From positions 18,403,690 through 18,467,689 of the forward strand of contig CM026423.1 in the NCBI GenBank assembly GCA_014871385.1: a DNA stretch of 64,000 nt, written 5' to 3'. The notes under the pieces were generated by a model. That model was not told where the DNA came from. It ran no database searches and saw only the letters and a list, made by a program, of their open reading frames with translations. Origin of the DNA: Ceratodon purpureus (Eukaryota > Streptophyta > Bryopsida > Pseudoditrichales > Ditrichaceae). A program made the translations under genes and the position numbers. Below, in pieces: positions 44,314 through 56,400 of this stretch; positions within the stretch are counted from its first letter, which is position 1; every line of letters starts with the position of its first letter.

Positions 44314-45629
44314 TGCAGTACAGTTTGCTGCTCTTCCCTTGGTACTCTCTGGTCAGGTGTTCTTCTGGTTTGGCTGCTGCTTCCTGTGACTGAGTCTGCT
44401 CCTTCAAAACTCCTGGGTAGGTGCTGTCGGCTCCTTGTCCTCAGCCCTCCTCTGGTCTGTCGGATGCTAGTCCTCCTGTTTCCTGGTTCCTGTCCAGTCC
44501 ATCCCTTTTTTCACCCTTCCACTTTGGTTCCTTTGGGACCTGTCAGTCTTTACTGTTCTACTGTAGATAGTTTTCTGCCCCTAGTTTCGCAAGTTCTAGC
44601 ATAGTCTCAGTTTTTTCAAGCTTCCATACATTACAGTTTTGCAAGCTTCTAACCACAGGTTGTCTCCTGGTTCTTTACTGTCCATTCATTTTTGTTTTTA
44701 ACTTTTTCAATTTTCCCCATTTTCCCATTTTCTGCTTAAGCCAATTACTGTTTTCTTATTTCATCTTTACTGTTTGCACTTTTACCCTTAGTTTCCACTG
44801 TTACCTTTTACTGACCCACTATTTTTACTGACTGATAACTTTTTAACTTTTTATCGTTACTTTTTACTACTCGAGTATGTTTTTACTGACTGGTAATTTT
44901 TCAACTTTTTACCGCTACTTTTTTACTGGCTAGTAACTTTTTAACTTTTTACTGCTCGAATGTTTTTTATTGGCCAGTAACTATTTGATTTTTACTGCTA
45001 CTTTTTACTGGTCATTTTTCACGCAAACTACTGTTCCTTTGCAGACTGTCTGAATTCAAACAGTGGTTTGGAACATACCTGATACCCGTGACTATCCTCC
45101 CTCTGCTTTGGAGCTGTCCTCAGCTCCTGTGCCGTTGACTGATTTGCATTGGCTCCTCTCCCACGAGATTCCGGAACTTGGTACCTTCAGATTCGAAATG
45201 CGCTCCAACTGCAGGATCTGGGGTCCTCCTGTAACGTTGACTGCTTGGACATTGGCTCCTCCTCACTGAATTCTGGAACCTGATCCCCTCAGCCTCAAAC
45301 TGTCCTCCTGCTGCAGCATCTGTGGTACTTCTGCTGCTGTAATCCTGGGACTGCGAATCTGTGACTGTAATCCTGTGACTATAAAGCAGTGACTCCGAAT
45401 CTGTGATTGTGATCCTGTGACTATAAAGCAGTGACTGTAATCCTGTGACTGCGAATCTGTGACTGTAATCCTGTGACTATAAAGCAGTGACTGTAATCCT
45501 GTGACTGCGAATCTGTGACTGTTATCTCTCCCTTGGCCACTGTGCCTGTCAACCTGTTCCAGAACTGTCCTGGACTGTACAGATTCGCAGCAAAAGCCAC
45601 CTGATCCGTTCTTAATGCATGGTCGCCAA
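44314..45629 (-). other. Gypsy untranslated leader with short tandem repeats
   Basis: Lies between the 5' LTR and gag. It contains degenerate repeats of CTTTTTACTG(G/A)CTxGTAA type (about 44820–45010) and a tandem of about 60 bp built from TGTGACTGTAATCC and TGTGACTATAAAGCAG (45348–45520). No convincing coding sequence. Confidence 0.7.
45612..45629 (-). promoter_or_regulatory. Primer-binding site of the minus-strand gypsy element
   Basis: On the minus strand the LTR end …TTAACA is followed by T and then TGGCGACCATGC. TGG matches a tRNA CCA end. I cannot name the tRNA. Confidence 0.55.
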
Positions 45630-46259
45630 TGTTAAAGGGTGATTTAGCTCACCCTTTGGAAGCTAATAGATTGTCCAGTGAAAGAGAATGAAAAAATGCG
45701 AAAATTTCTAACACCCACCTAGTTCCCACCCCTTTCCTCTTATCTGCTCCTGGACTGCACCAGGATTTCTTAACTCTGCCCCTTACTCGTATCAATGCAA
45801 GTACACCCACTACAACTCCACCCACAATCTTCCCAATCAATGTGCACACAACCCAATGAGCAAAGATCAATGTCTATATCAATTACTGCTTCCAAGTACA
45901 ATCAGTCCTGGTCCATTCAGATCTGCTCCTAAGTCTAACAACCTTCCTCCATTCCTCCTAACCTCCTAACCTCCATAGCTGCGAAAGAATTCTGCAAGGG
46001 AGATCCGTGAGAGAGTGAGAGCCGCCACCCTCACTCCCCCTAACCCCCCCCAAACCCTAGCCGCCCTTCAATCTGTCCATTTTTCATCGAAGTCGGTTTT
46101 TCATCCGACTGTCAAAACTTCATCCAAAACGCAGTAACTAAGAAATCCGCAGTAACTAACTGTTTTATTGCTCCTGGCAGTTTACTGCAACTGGCAGTTT
46201 TACTGTTTCTGCTCCTAAATTACTGCTCCTAGGTAAAAAGGCCAAAAATCCCTTTAACA
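45630..46259 (-). repeat. 5' LTR of the minus-strand gypsy element
   Basis: Nearly identical to 15295–15926, with the same TGTTAA…TTAACA ends. Confidence 0.93.
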
Positions 46260-46291
46260 GACACCAGTGCCTCGAGCATGCGGTGGCACCC
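46260..46291. repeat. Fragment matching the intron-2 hairpin repeat of MULE copy 3
   Basis: GACACCAGTGCCTCGAGCAT and the following bases differ at one position from 52270–52301, where they form the 3' arm and tail of a hairpin unit. Here only this part is present, directly abutting the LTR. Confidence 0.75.
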
Positions 46292-46652
46292 TTTGGGATC
46301 CGAGAAACTCAGAATAAACCGGAAGAGCCTCATCCGGAGTAAGTATTCCATTAATTTTTCATTTTTTCGGTTAATTAGGTAAAAACTAGCTAGACACTAG
46401 CTGTATTAGGAGTTAACACAAACCGGATACACCAGAAACCTTAAAACAGTTAACGCAGGAAGTATTCTCGGAACCTTGATTCTGGAAACTCGGAAGAGAA
46501 AACACGGAACGGGTCAAAGATCCGAGAACTGACCGTTACTGTAACCGCGTCTAGGATCCGAATCGACGCGGAAGTCATCATGACTCGGATAGGCGTCTAG
46601 CCCGGTACGGTGGCGGCTGCAATTACGGGCCGCCGCAGCGTTTATGATGCCT

Positions 46653-46662
46653 GGGGTATATA
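46653..46662 (+). promoter_or_regulatory. TATA box
   Basis: GGTATATAAG in an otherwise GC-rich stretch, about 155 bp before the ATG at 46816. 46292–46652 holds no coding sequence. Confidence 0.6.
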
Positions 46663-46815
46663 AGCGAGGGTGTTAGGGTTTGGAGTTCCTTTTTGCGGAC
46701 TGGGAGTAGAGAGTGAAAGAGCGGTGAGGTGTTTTTGTCTTTTCCGATTCACCGGCACTTGGATTGCCGGGTTTCTTGCTGTCGGATCGTAGAGGGAGAG
46801 AAGTAAGGCGTAGCA

Positions 46816-49038
46816 ATGTCGCACGTGCAGTGTAGAGTCCTTAGCCCCGGTACTCCGGTGAGGGAATCGGAGATGGAAGAGCTGATCACCGACCTCACCC
46901 GGATGAGGTGCGAGGGGTTGTTGTCACGGCCGTGGTTGCTGAAGAGTGAGGTGATGGTGAGGGAGGTCCTGGACGGGCCGGACAATAGGTGGGATAATAC
47001 GATCCGAGGCAAGCCCACGCTGTGGAATGCGGAACAGTGGGCGGCAGCTTACGATTTCGAGCAGACCGGGCTCCTTTGGGCGACCCGGACGGATAGATAC
47101 GTGCAGGATAAGTTTCACGGAAAGATCCATAGGAATAATGGATACGAGATAGATGCCTGCAAGGATAGGAGGCAGAGGCAGGTCTTAGCCTTCCTCGTTC
47201 CGATCCTGTATCCGCTGAAACGGGAACAGGTCACCATTACGGTCGGGAACACCATCCTCGGAGCGTACTCAGGGGAACGTCCGATGAATTGGGCCGCACT
47301 CATGGCGGAAGTTGTGCAGAAGATGGTGCCAACGATCGGAAAGAAGCCGACCCCGATCTCCCCTTTCCTCTTCCACCTTTACAAGGCGTATGAGTTGCTG
47401 AGCAATAAGGAGGAAGAGACTTATACGATGGCGAAGAACTTCCTCAACTTTTCAGAGATTCCGCCCGGAATGGAAGCTGATCCGCGGGGCGAAACCTCGG
47501 ATATAGCGTCCACGGAACAGGAGGACGATACGACGATCGTTCCGAACCCCGGCACTACTAGGGCTCAGTCCAGGTCACGATCAGAGCGTGCTGCGTCACA
47601 GCACGCGGAGCCTTCTACGGCCCGGGGAGATACGGAACGGAGGGAGGTCAGTTCCGAGAGGGGGTTTCCGATTGAGCTATTCCGGGGGATTCGGGAGGAG
47701 ACTCATCGGGCGCAGGCCTCTTAGGATCGGATCGAGACACTGTTCCGGAGATTCTGCACATCTCTGGGAGGTTGTTTACCGGAGGAGGTGATCCGAGAGG
47801 TGGAGTTGTTGAAGGACGCCCCGAAACTTCGGAGTGAGAAGAAGCAGCTGGAGCTTCAGTTGCAGGAGCTAACAACGGAACTGGCGGCGAAGAGCGAGGA
47901 GATCCGGAAGTTCCATGCCGAGCAGGAGGAGACCTTGGGGGAGCTTCGGACGTTGGTAGGGAGTTCGGGTGTAGTAATCAACAAGGCCCGGCTGTTCGAT
48001 GAGAACGTATTACAGCCGGCAGATTTCGAGAACAAGCAGAGGATCATCATGATCCTCTCCAAATGCGAGCACTCGATGAACCAGATCCTGAAGAAGGTTC
48101 GGCAGCTACTCAATCCGAGTACCGGAAGTCCTAGTATCGTAACCGTTGGTCGGAACCTTCCGCTCCCCGGATCTCCCTCTCGGACAGTTGTAGGAGAATC
48201 TCGAGGGGTAGGGTTCCGAACCCCAATAGAGCGTAACCTCCAGCTGGAGGAGCGGATGGCAGTCGACGCGGACATCTTCAAGATGAACCGGACGATCGCG
48301 GAGGTGATCCGGGAGCACCAAGCACAGGTGGCGTCACCCGGAGCCAGTACGGTCCAGCAGAGCTCCGCGATCCCCACCGATCTGGCGGAAGTTACCGGAA
48401 CTACAGTCACCAAAAGGCGGATCGAGGAGCGGACGGTTACTAAGCAGGTGACCCAGTCCATGCAGCCGGATGTTCTTCCACGACTCGGAGAGGGGGTGAT
48501 CATTGCGGATTATCGAGGAGAGACAGCGGGAACGGAATGGGGACAAGCCATTTCACCAACCGGACGGACCCGAGTGACTCAGGAGGGGGGACTTACCCCT
48601 TCACCCACAGCCAAGACCAGAACGGTGACGCCTACTCCCACCAAAACACCAGTAGCGGATTCCCCTGCTGACAGTGCCGGTGCTCGGAGAATTTTGAGGA
48701 AGAGGAAGGAGCCGATGGAGAAGGGCACCATTACAATTTCAGAGTCCGACTTGGAGACTTATGCGAGTTCTCTGGTTGGGACAGCCGGAACTGGGACTCG
48801 GACCCCTGCGACCGGAACCCCTCCCGCACATATGATACCGAAGTCTCCCAAGTCTCCCAAGAACCGGATCGTTACCCGGTTGTCCTTGGAGGCTCAGGCG
48901 AAGGAGTCTAAGGCGGAACAGAGTGCTAGACGTAAGGCGGAGCGAGCAGCAGGGGCAGGAGGATCTGAGCCGCGGGTGACCAGGTCGAAAGAGAAGGATC
49001 GCGAGCAGGAGAGCCACAAGAAGACAAAGATGGGGTAG
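46816..49038 (+). pseudogene. Stand-alone Gag/accessory-like protein with one in-frame stop
   Basis: A single frame of about 740 codons from ATG 46816, broken by one TAG at 47722–47724. The N-terminal ~220 residues look folded (WNAEQWAAAYDFEQTGLLW, RPMNWAALMAEVVQKMV) and share the NWAxL…M pattern with the accessory ORF of the gypsy element at 16124–18272. A Ser/Arg/Glu-rich linker follows, then a coiled coil (LRSEKKQLELQLQELTTEL, LAAKSEEIRKFHAEQEETL) and a long Ser/Thr/Pro-rich basic tail. There is no reverse transcriptase nearby. It may be a non-autonomous LTR-type element or a captured gene; I did not find flanking LTRs. GC content is higher than in its surroundings. Confidence 0.6.
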
Positions 49039-49817
49039 ATTCCTCTTGCTGCCACTGGCCGTAACTTTCCGGATTTATAGGAGTAGATTCCGGATTGAGA
49101 GATCCGGTTTAGTCGTAAAGTAGAATTCTAGGTAGATAATTAGGGATTAGGGTTTTGATTGAACTACCGGCGCCGCCGCTTTTGTGAAAGCCCCTGCTTA
49201 CTTAAACGGGGAAGGCGATGCAGTCCGGGTCTTCGTTTTGCATGTTTTCTCCCTATATTCCTTATCAGTAAAGTATTCGTATTCTTGCAAGTACTGTGCG
49301 TGGTTTTCCGCTAAGTGTGAATGGTCCGGGAAGGATATGAGAGTTCCGCTGTAGCTCGGATAGGAAGGTCATGGGAGTTGTAACGAGACCCGAACCGGAA
49401 AGGTAATGGGATTGAGCGGAAAGATTTAGTGGATTGTCGTAGGAGTGAAGCCTCACTGTTCCGTCCCCAACCCAACCTCATGCGGAATAGCCGTCGCTAG
49501 GGTCGAAGCGGATCAAGGATTACTTGGTCGGGCTCCCTGAACTTCTGAAGAGGTTCCGTGCACAGTGAGAGGGGGAGTCGGAACGTGGTACGGGTCGCCT
49601 AGGGATACTCGGATCCTGGTTCTCCCAGATCCGGATCGGTTTGTCGTTGTAGTCTCACGGATCAGAAAGGATCGTCTGTGTGACCTGCTCGCCAGAGTAT
49701 TCTAGGACAGTTGTGAGGCGGTAACTGATCCGAGACGTTGGGGTTTGTGGACGAAACACGAGATAAGAGAGAGAAAGAGAGAGAGAGATAGTTAAGGAGT
49801 TACGTTCCGAAGACTGT
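49039..49817. other. Gene-free region after the accessory-like gene
   Basis: GC-richer than its right-hand neighbour, ending in a short GA-rich microsatellite (49770–49795). I see no coding sequence and no clear repeat of 46260–46815 that would mark LTRs. The last bases run into a duplicated 20-bp motif (TGTATCTTGCCTAAACTCAT) that starts the MULE right end. Confidence 0.4.
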
Positions 49818-50131
49818 ATCTTGCCTAAACTCATTGTATCTTGCCTAAACTCATGACAAATCTAACAAAATATATGCATGACGTCATCATGACATCAGCC
49901 CTAATTCGTATCTTAGAGAACAAACGTAATAAATTCTTACCAGAGATAACCCTGATCTCCACGGTAATATACTCTTTTCCTAATAATAGTGTCAAAATCA
50001 AGCCTTAATTTAGTAATTTTCCACGGTTATAGGGTCTACTTTGCTTTTGAAAATTTTGCTAATTGTCAATTCTGTGCTCTCCATTCTGTGCTCTTCGCTC
50101 TACGCTCTCCGCTCACATACAAACTTTCACC
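49818..50131 (+). repeat. Lone MULE right end
   Basis: About 310 bp, nearly identical to the right end of copy 3, in the same orientation and ending in the GCTCACATACAAACTTTCACC terminal type. There is no element body to its left. It directly abuts the truncated left side of MULE copy 3. Confidence 0.85.
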
Positions 50132-50652
50132 GTGTATTAGCAATGCCGTATCGCGAGAGCGAAGTGAGAGGAATGGTGCATCATTGTTGATCATTTTATT
50201 CAGGTTTGAATGTCCATGTGAACAGTTTGAGAATGATTCATTCTGTTAGGTAACGAATGTATGATTATAGAGAGACGGCGCTAACTAATTATGAAGGCAC
50301 TTTTTGCAGGTCTAAATACATGAGTTAAGGTTTATTTAACTCTACTTTAATGTTTGATCCGTGGAGAGGATTCTATTTGTCATGATGTATTATAAGATTA
50401 GAATGAGCCGTCATTTCAAAACTACATTTAAAACAATGAATATAAAAAGAAGCATGATTGAAGTGCTAGATTCAAATCTTTTAATTTATAGTGAACTTAG
50501 ATTTCTTCCTTATCATTAAAGCTTGAAATTTTAAACATAGCTTCAATTATAGAAATGTTATTGATACTTTTAATATAAAGTGGGTAGAAAATGTGTCAGT
50601 GGTTAATTGTATATCAACTTAGGGTTTTATCAAAATAGATGTACGTGATAGG

Positions 50653-50660
50653 TATTTAAG
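50653..50660 (+). promoter_or_regulatory. TATA-like box of the long gene, copy 3
   Basis: TATTTAAG, 60 bp before ATG 50720, as in copies 1 and 2. Confidence 0.6.
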
Positions 50661-50719
50661 CAGGGAGGAAGTTCTCCAGAAAGTCTTTTTGTGAGAGAGT
50701 CCTTCCTGTGGTTAGACAC

Positions 50720-53332
50720 ATGAAGCAGAGTGGAGGGCCATCTCCCTCCACTTATGTTACTCCTAAACAGAGAAGGAAACCTGGCCGCACTGATTTTACA
50801 AATAGAAGAGCTAGAAAGAGGAGAGCATTACGTAAAGAGGTAGATTTTAAAAGTGACCATTTGAGTGCACCCGTGAAACGAAGAGGAGGAGATCTGCCTG
50901 TAGCTTTGAAGTTTTGTAGCCTTCGCAAACTCATTCTAGACTCTATAGTAGAGGAGAAAGACGAATTACTAGAGAACACGGTCGTTGAGAATCACGAGCA
51001 CGAACAGGAGGTATTCTTAAGTACAGCAGCACGTGAGGCCATGACGGAAGAATTAGTCTTTAATTGTAGTCAAAAAGCAAAGTCTCCGCAACCTTCAATT
51101 ACATTCAATGAGTTTTCGACTGGAGAGCCTGATTCTCAATCAGATCAGGTAAGTATTTCTAATCCGTCTAGAACCACACTTGTGTGAATTATGTGTAATG
51201 GACTATAATTCTGGAAACGCTATTCATTTATTAGATTGATTGAAGAGAGTGTGGTTCCTTCTAAGGGTAAGTGAGAGGGGCCGCGTCACTTGACACAGTC
51301 GAAGTGATCTCTCAGAGAGAGGGGCCGCGCCATCCATCCATGAATTCAAATGATAGCTATTTTTATACAGAGCTCAAAGTGGATGAGAGGGGTCGGGGAT
51401 CGAGGTGGTGTCTCTACTGTTGGTGAGTGCATTGAACTGGAGCATCTTCGGGTTGAAGCGAGGCGAGCTAGGCAGGGAATTTTAGCAGCAGGAGTGGGAG
51501 GGAGAGCTATGGCTGCGCAGAGAGAGGAGAATTCTGGGAGGCCGCGAGTATGGTGATGAAGAGGAGGTTGCCCGTGGCGCGCAGGTCGGCGACGTTGATG
51601 GGATTATTGTGCCTGAGGACGAGGTCGAAGTTCAGCAAGCGGACCATGTCGAAGGCCAGCTCGAGGACCTGCACAACGACGACGACGACGACGACGAGGT
51701 AGGCGACCATTGGTGTCTGCATGATTTACTTTTTGAAAGCTTGTTGGGAGTTTCTGGGGGATCGTTGTGATTTTGCTGGGTGCTTGAGTGCGTGCTGGGT
51801 GCTTGGATTGATGGGTAGTTATTGGGATTGTTGGGAATTTGCAGCTTGTTGGGTTTCAGTTGTGTGTTGGGGATTTGCGGCTATTGGGTTATGGGAAGCT
51901 CTGAAGATTCGAATGTAGCGGATTCGAATTGTTGGGGACTCTTAATGTTGGGGATTCAGCTTCCATGGTTGTTTGGGAGTGTTAAGAAGTTGGTTTCTAT
52001 GAATGAGTGTGGGGAATTCGGATTCGGGGATTCAGTGTGGGCAATTCGTATTCAAGAGATTTAAATAAGTATTCAACACTGCCGCGGATGAGGACTGACC
52101 CCGGCCTCCGATGAGGCTTGGTGCATGCGGTTTGATGTCTACTTCGTAGCTTGGCTCATAAGCAATGCCGCAGCTGAGGAGGCTGTGAGCCTCCCATGAG
52201 GCTTGCGGTGTTTATTTTTTTTTTTAAATCTCTTCATGCGAAGTAGCCTGGTGTCTGCTTTCGGAGCAGACACCAGTGCCTCGAGCATGCAGTGGCACCC
52301 GGCTGAGGAGGCTTCAAGCCTCCGATGAGGCTTGGGGCATGCGGTTTGTTGTGTACTTCGTAGCTTGGCTCATAAGCAATGCCGCGGCTGAGGAGGCTGT
52401 GAGCCTCCGATGAGGCTTGCGGTGTTTATTTTTTTTTTTAAATCTCTTCATGCGAAGCAGCCTGGTGTCTGCTTTCGGAGCAGACACCAGTGCCGCGAGC
52501 ACGCATAATTGTTTTTTTATTGCTTTTCTTTAGTGTTAAGTGAACTCTGCCATGTATTATTAATTATTGGTTTCATTCTACTTTTCTTAGGATGTTGTGC
52601 TTGTATTAATGTGTGATCATTTCTGCATGTAGATGTGAAACTATCTACAGGGGTGAGAATAATTTTAATAATTGTCATTAGTGCATTTGTTATGAATTAC
52701 AGGATACTTCCCAGCAGAACATGGGGACCGAGAGTGAAAGCAAGGGACCAGAGGAGACAGAGGTATAGCTACTGATAAATTCATTTTCTGGATTCACATG
52801 TTCTTATTATCCTAAATAATTTGAGCATTTGAAAGTTCTTTCAAATGATTTTTAAACTCTAACTTCCTCATGTGCCATGTACTTGCAGGTAGGCTCTGAT
52901 GCTCCCGACATGTCTGTCAATTCTCCAATCTCTGTGATCAACCTTTCAGACCTGTCAGACCCAGAAGATGAGCGTCTTTGTACCTGTGATTTAGCCATTC
53001 CTTTAGGTGTAGACACTGGACCTTTCGAGGTCCAGTCACCCCAGTACATGCCTACTTCGCCTGTTTATGAGCCCACCTCTCCTGTGTACATGCCCACCTC
53101 TCCAGTGTACATGCCCACCTCTCCACGTCTTGGCACACCGCCGTCTTCGCCTAATCCCCCAGTTTCACCTTTGGTGTTGAGGAGGCCTGCCGATGTAGTG
53201 TTTGCCCTTCCGGCAATACTGCCCAGCGCTTGCCGTCAGACCAGGCGATTTTGGAGGAGGCGCCATCATTGGAATAGTAGAGAGGCTAGACAGTACTATG
53301 GAAGGGCTCCTCGTAGAGTAGCACGGCCTTGA
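50720..53332 (+). CDS. Long gene copy 3, 5' module with CTD-like heptads (exons 1–4)
   Basis: Exons 50720–51148, 51371–51698, 52703–52762 and 52889–53332 (stop). Exon 1 is open in full (143 codons) with the basic RRARKRRALRKE stretch. Exon 2 is 328 bp, one base more than a multiple of three: the frame with ARRARQGILAAG shifts near 51535 into the acidic frame that ends in DDDDDDDE at the donor, so a 1-base insertion is likely. Exon 4 has four heptads at 53045–53128 (YMPTSPV, YEPTSPV, YMPTSPV, YMPTSPR), a SUMO-interaction-like motif (VINLSDLSD) and a basic aromatic tail (RRFWRRRHHWN). Exon 4 ends in a stop in both copies 2 and 3. Confidence 0.65.
52076..52503. repeat. Two-unit hairpin tandem repeat in intron 2, MULE copy 3
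   Basis: Intron 2 is 51699–52702. Two units of 214 bp each contain an inverted repeat with 11-bp stem TGGTGTCTGCT and loop TTCGG, at 52249–52275 and 52463–52489, with GAGGAGGCT/AGCCTCC secondary inverted repeats. The sequence is unrelated to the arrays in copies 1 and 2 but occupies the same intron. Confidence 0.9.
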
Positions 53333-53471
53333 TGCTTGGTGTCATAGATTTAATTTGAGATGTTTTTTTTTACTCTTTCATTTATGAGAAAATCTCTAAG
53401 TGATTGGTAAAATATATTTTTCAGTATCTACATTGTTGAGTTTGATTGTTCATTTCTATTGCTTACGGCAG

Positions 53472-56400
53472 GTACCCGACTTGACGCAAACACATGACGT
53501 GTTGCCATCATCATCAAAGCCTCTGGACTTGAAAGACGCTGTTGAAGGGGAACTGCTTCATCAAACACAGCATAAAGTTGACTCGATCAACGTCATCAAT
53601 GCCGTTCGTATTCAGCCCTTGAGGAAGTCTCGCCTGCTTGTGCCATTGTGTAGAATGGTCGCAATGGCAAAAGTGAGACCGGTTGGCGAAATGGGCGTGC
53701 AACATTTGGAGAGGGAGTTCGTGAAGGGTTACAGAGATGGGGACCGCGTGATGTATATTTCCATGTTCAACACTGAAGAGATGTCAATGGATGTCACGGA
53801 GGAAGTGAAGGCAAAGTGGAGCCCGTGCTGGCGCAGGGCTAACAAAGCCTTCGAAGCCGACCTCCAAGGAGACGATGACCTCAATCAATTTAGTGGCAAA
53901 ATGTTTTTTGTATGGGAAGGGAACCATCGCCTTTCAGCTTGGTTACGACACATCAACAAGCATCATGCCGACGATCCAGCTTGGCACATCTCCGTGCATT
54001 GCATCATTTTGGACCCCCGCGGCCAAGTGGGCAATCTTCTCCATGCCATGCACGACATCAACTGGTAAGAATTTTGGTTGAACAATTTCTCAATTTTGAT
54101 TTCGGATCATCCTTCTATTATGATGTGTTCTCTAAACTGTTTATTTTGTCCACAGGTCTACTGAGAATGACCATGTCAAGAGTAATCTTCCAGCGAAGTT
54201 ATTCCGCATCCGCTCTTTCGGTGTCATGAAGTTAGAAGAATTCAAAGATCTTCTAAGCCCAGAAGAGTTTGAAATCTGTGTGCAGAATAAACACGCAAAG
54301 GACCGATGGTTCACCTTGACAACTAAGGTTTTCATTGCGTTCCTATACCGAGTAAGAATTTATTCCTTGACTCAGCAAGTACATTTGTTCTGATCCTTAC
54401 TTTAACTAATGCATTTCAAGTAGTTTGTACATTGATTTTTATATACTGCGTTTCCATGTACAGAGAGGGATTGCAGTCGCCTCGAATCAGGCCGCAAGAG
54501 CCTACAAGGAGAACACGCCAATAGAGGATCAATCTGGATCTGGAGTTTGGGATGCCATGACGACTGCATCAAACAACTTCATCGATGCCGTCAAGAAGAA
54601 GGACTTCACCAAGTACTTGGCCATTGCGAATCCCAAAAATGGTGACGACTTCCTTGCCGAGGTGAATCCTTAATCCCTTCACCTTAAGCTATTTTGTTCT
54701 TATCTCCCTTGTTATATTGATTTCATAATGCTAACAGTTCTGTTCTAATTGCAGATTAACCGCCACTTCAGCGATGTCAACAAACCTGAGATGACATTGG
54801 ACAAGCTGCAGAAGATTGTGCCGGCGGCAGTGGAACTGAAGTACAAAGCTCGTTGGTTGAGGTGGTGGAACTCCTCTCCGACTTCAAGGCAGTCTTATAG
54901 GTTCCCACCACCGGAGTTCAAGGAAGCTGACCTCAACCGTTGGCTAAACAGGGCTTCATTCTGGGCAGGGGTATGCTCCCTTATTTCTAGAACTGATAAT
55001 GTCTTTGTCATTCTATCACTTTGATTGTCGTAGTCTAATTCTGCTGACTGTCTCTTGTAGTTGGAAGAAGCGGTCATCCAAGAGTTCGAGGACATGTGTA
55101 AGGCCGAGGAGCTGGACATCAATTGGAATGCCTCCCCTGATGTTCAGCGACCTGGCGATTACGTGGAGAGCTGGCGTATTCTGCTTTGGGACAGAGCATT
55201 CCCGGCATTCCTTGGATCCAAGGCGAAGAAGACTTTTGATAAGAAGTCGATTTTCACGAAATTCCCTGGAACGGAAGATGTTGTCAAGCGAGTCATATAC
55301 CGGTATGAATCTTTTCTCAAACATGTGTGCATTTCGAATCCTCCCGTTCCTCTCTCCCACATACTAAGTCATTCAAAATTGTCCCACACTAGGTACTTCA
55401 AGAGAGAGCTTCTTCCAAAAGGAGCCATCACTGTCCAACAACTCCCAAAGTACTTTCCTTTATGGATCCAGAGAGGCTCGGACCAGTGTATCTACTCTCC
55501 TCAGCAATTGAAGAGGTACAAAGCTCCCCACTTGGAGGCAGGATGTTGGTATCTAGATTGCCTCCGTGGTTTTACAGTTGATTCTGAGGCCGATGTCAAA
55601 TCATCACTTGATCTTCGAGCGCCGGTCGTTGAAGACTCCAATGAAGCTTCTGAAGAAGACAAAGAACATCAGAGTCAATCATCTGCACCTCAACCGAAGA
55701 AAGGGAGAGCTCGGCGACGGCGAACTCTGGGTTCGAAGTCACAGACCTCACATGATACTGGGGCTGAGTCTTCCTCACCAGGGAAGGAGATGGGCAACGC
55801 TTCTCCAACTATAGACGTCCCAATGCCAACGTCGACCACAGCGAATGCGCCTTCATCCATTGGTGCTTCTGCGATCACGCGAAGTCTCATTGAGCAGAGG
55901 AAGGCCAAACTATATCCTCAAACAACTTCTTCCGCTGGAGCTTCGATTTCCACACAAGTTTCCGTCTTCAACTCATCTGTGGATTCCATGTTGCGGCAAA
56001 ATAAGAGACAGGAGAGAAAAGGTGGCGGCGACCCCGATTGGATCAAGACTCAAGACTTCATTCGCAAGGTATGTTTTGATATTTTGACATTTAATGGATT
56101 CTGCCACCTCTACTCGCTTTGTAGTTACAAACTCTGCTTTCTTGTTTCCTCAAGTTTGGAGCAGGCCGCCAAAACAGAGTTGGGGACCGGTGCAAACAAG
56201 AAGACCATCTAAGAGTCGACTTGATCATTGCCGACATCCCTGAGAATCTTCCCGTCCCTTCCGTTTCCGTTCGCCCCACGAGCATTCCGCCTTGGAACTC
56301 TCGCGAGAAGGATTATGTGTTCGACATCTTCCGTTTTGCAGATAATTACATGCAGAAAGATGGTGCCATCTGCCTCATCTACAACACTGATCAGAAGCTG

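Larger units (their letters stand above)
15295..46259 (-). mobile_element. Ty3/gypsy retrotransposon, minus strand, split by MULE copy 2
   Basis: Reading the minus strand: 5' LTR 46259–45630, primer-binding site, leader, gag N-terminal region to 42573; then the MULE insertion; then gag capsid domain, zinc knuckles, protease, RT, RNase H, integrase, two further ORFs, polypurine tract and 3' LTR 15926–15295. Without the MULE it would be about 13.6 kb. The two LTRs (632 and 630 bp) differ by about seven substitutions and two small indels by eye, so insertion was fairly recent. I find no matching 5-bp duplication at the outer LTR edges. Confidence 0.85.

Noticed and set aside
42592..44604. Cys/Trp/Ser-rich plus-strand ORFs over the gag region
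   Set aside because: They are antisense to the continuous gag frame, which is supported by its link to the capsid domain beyond the MULE.
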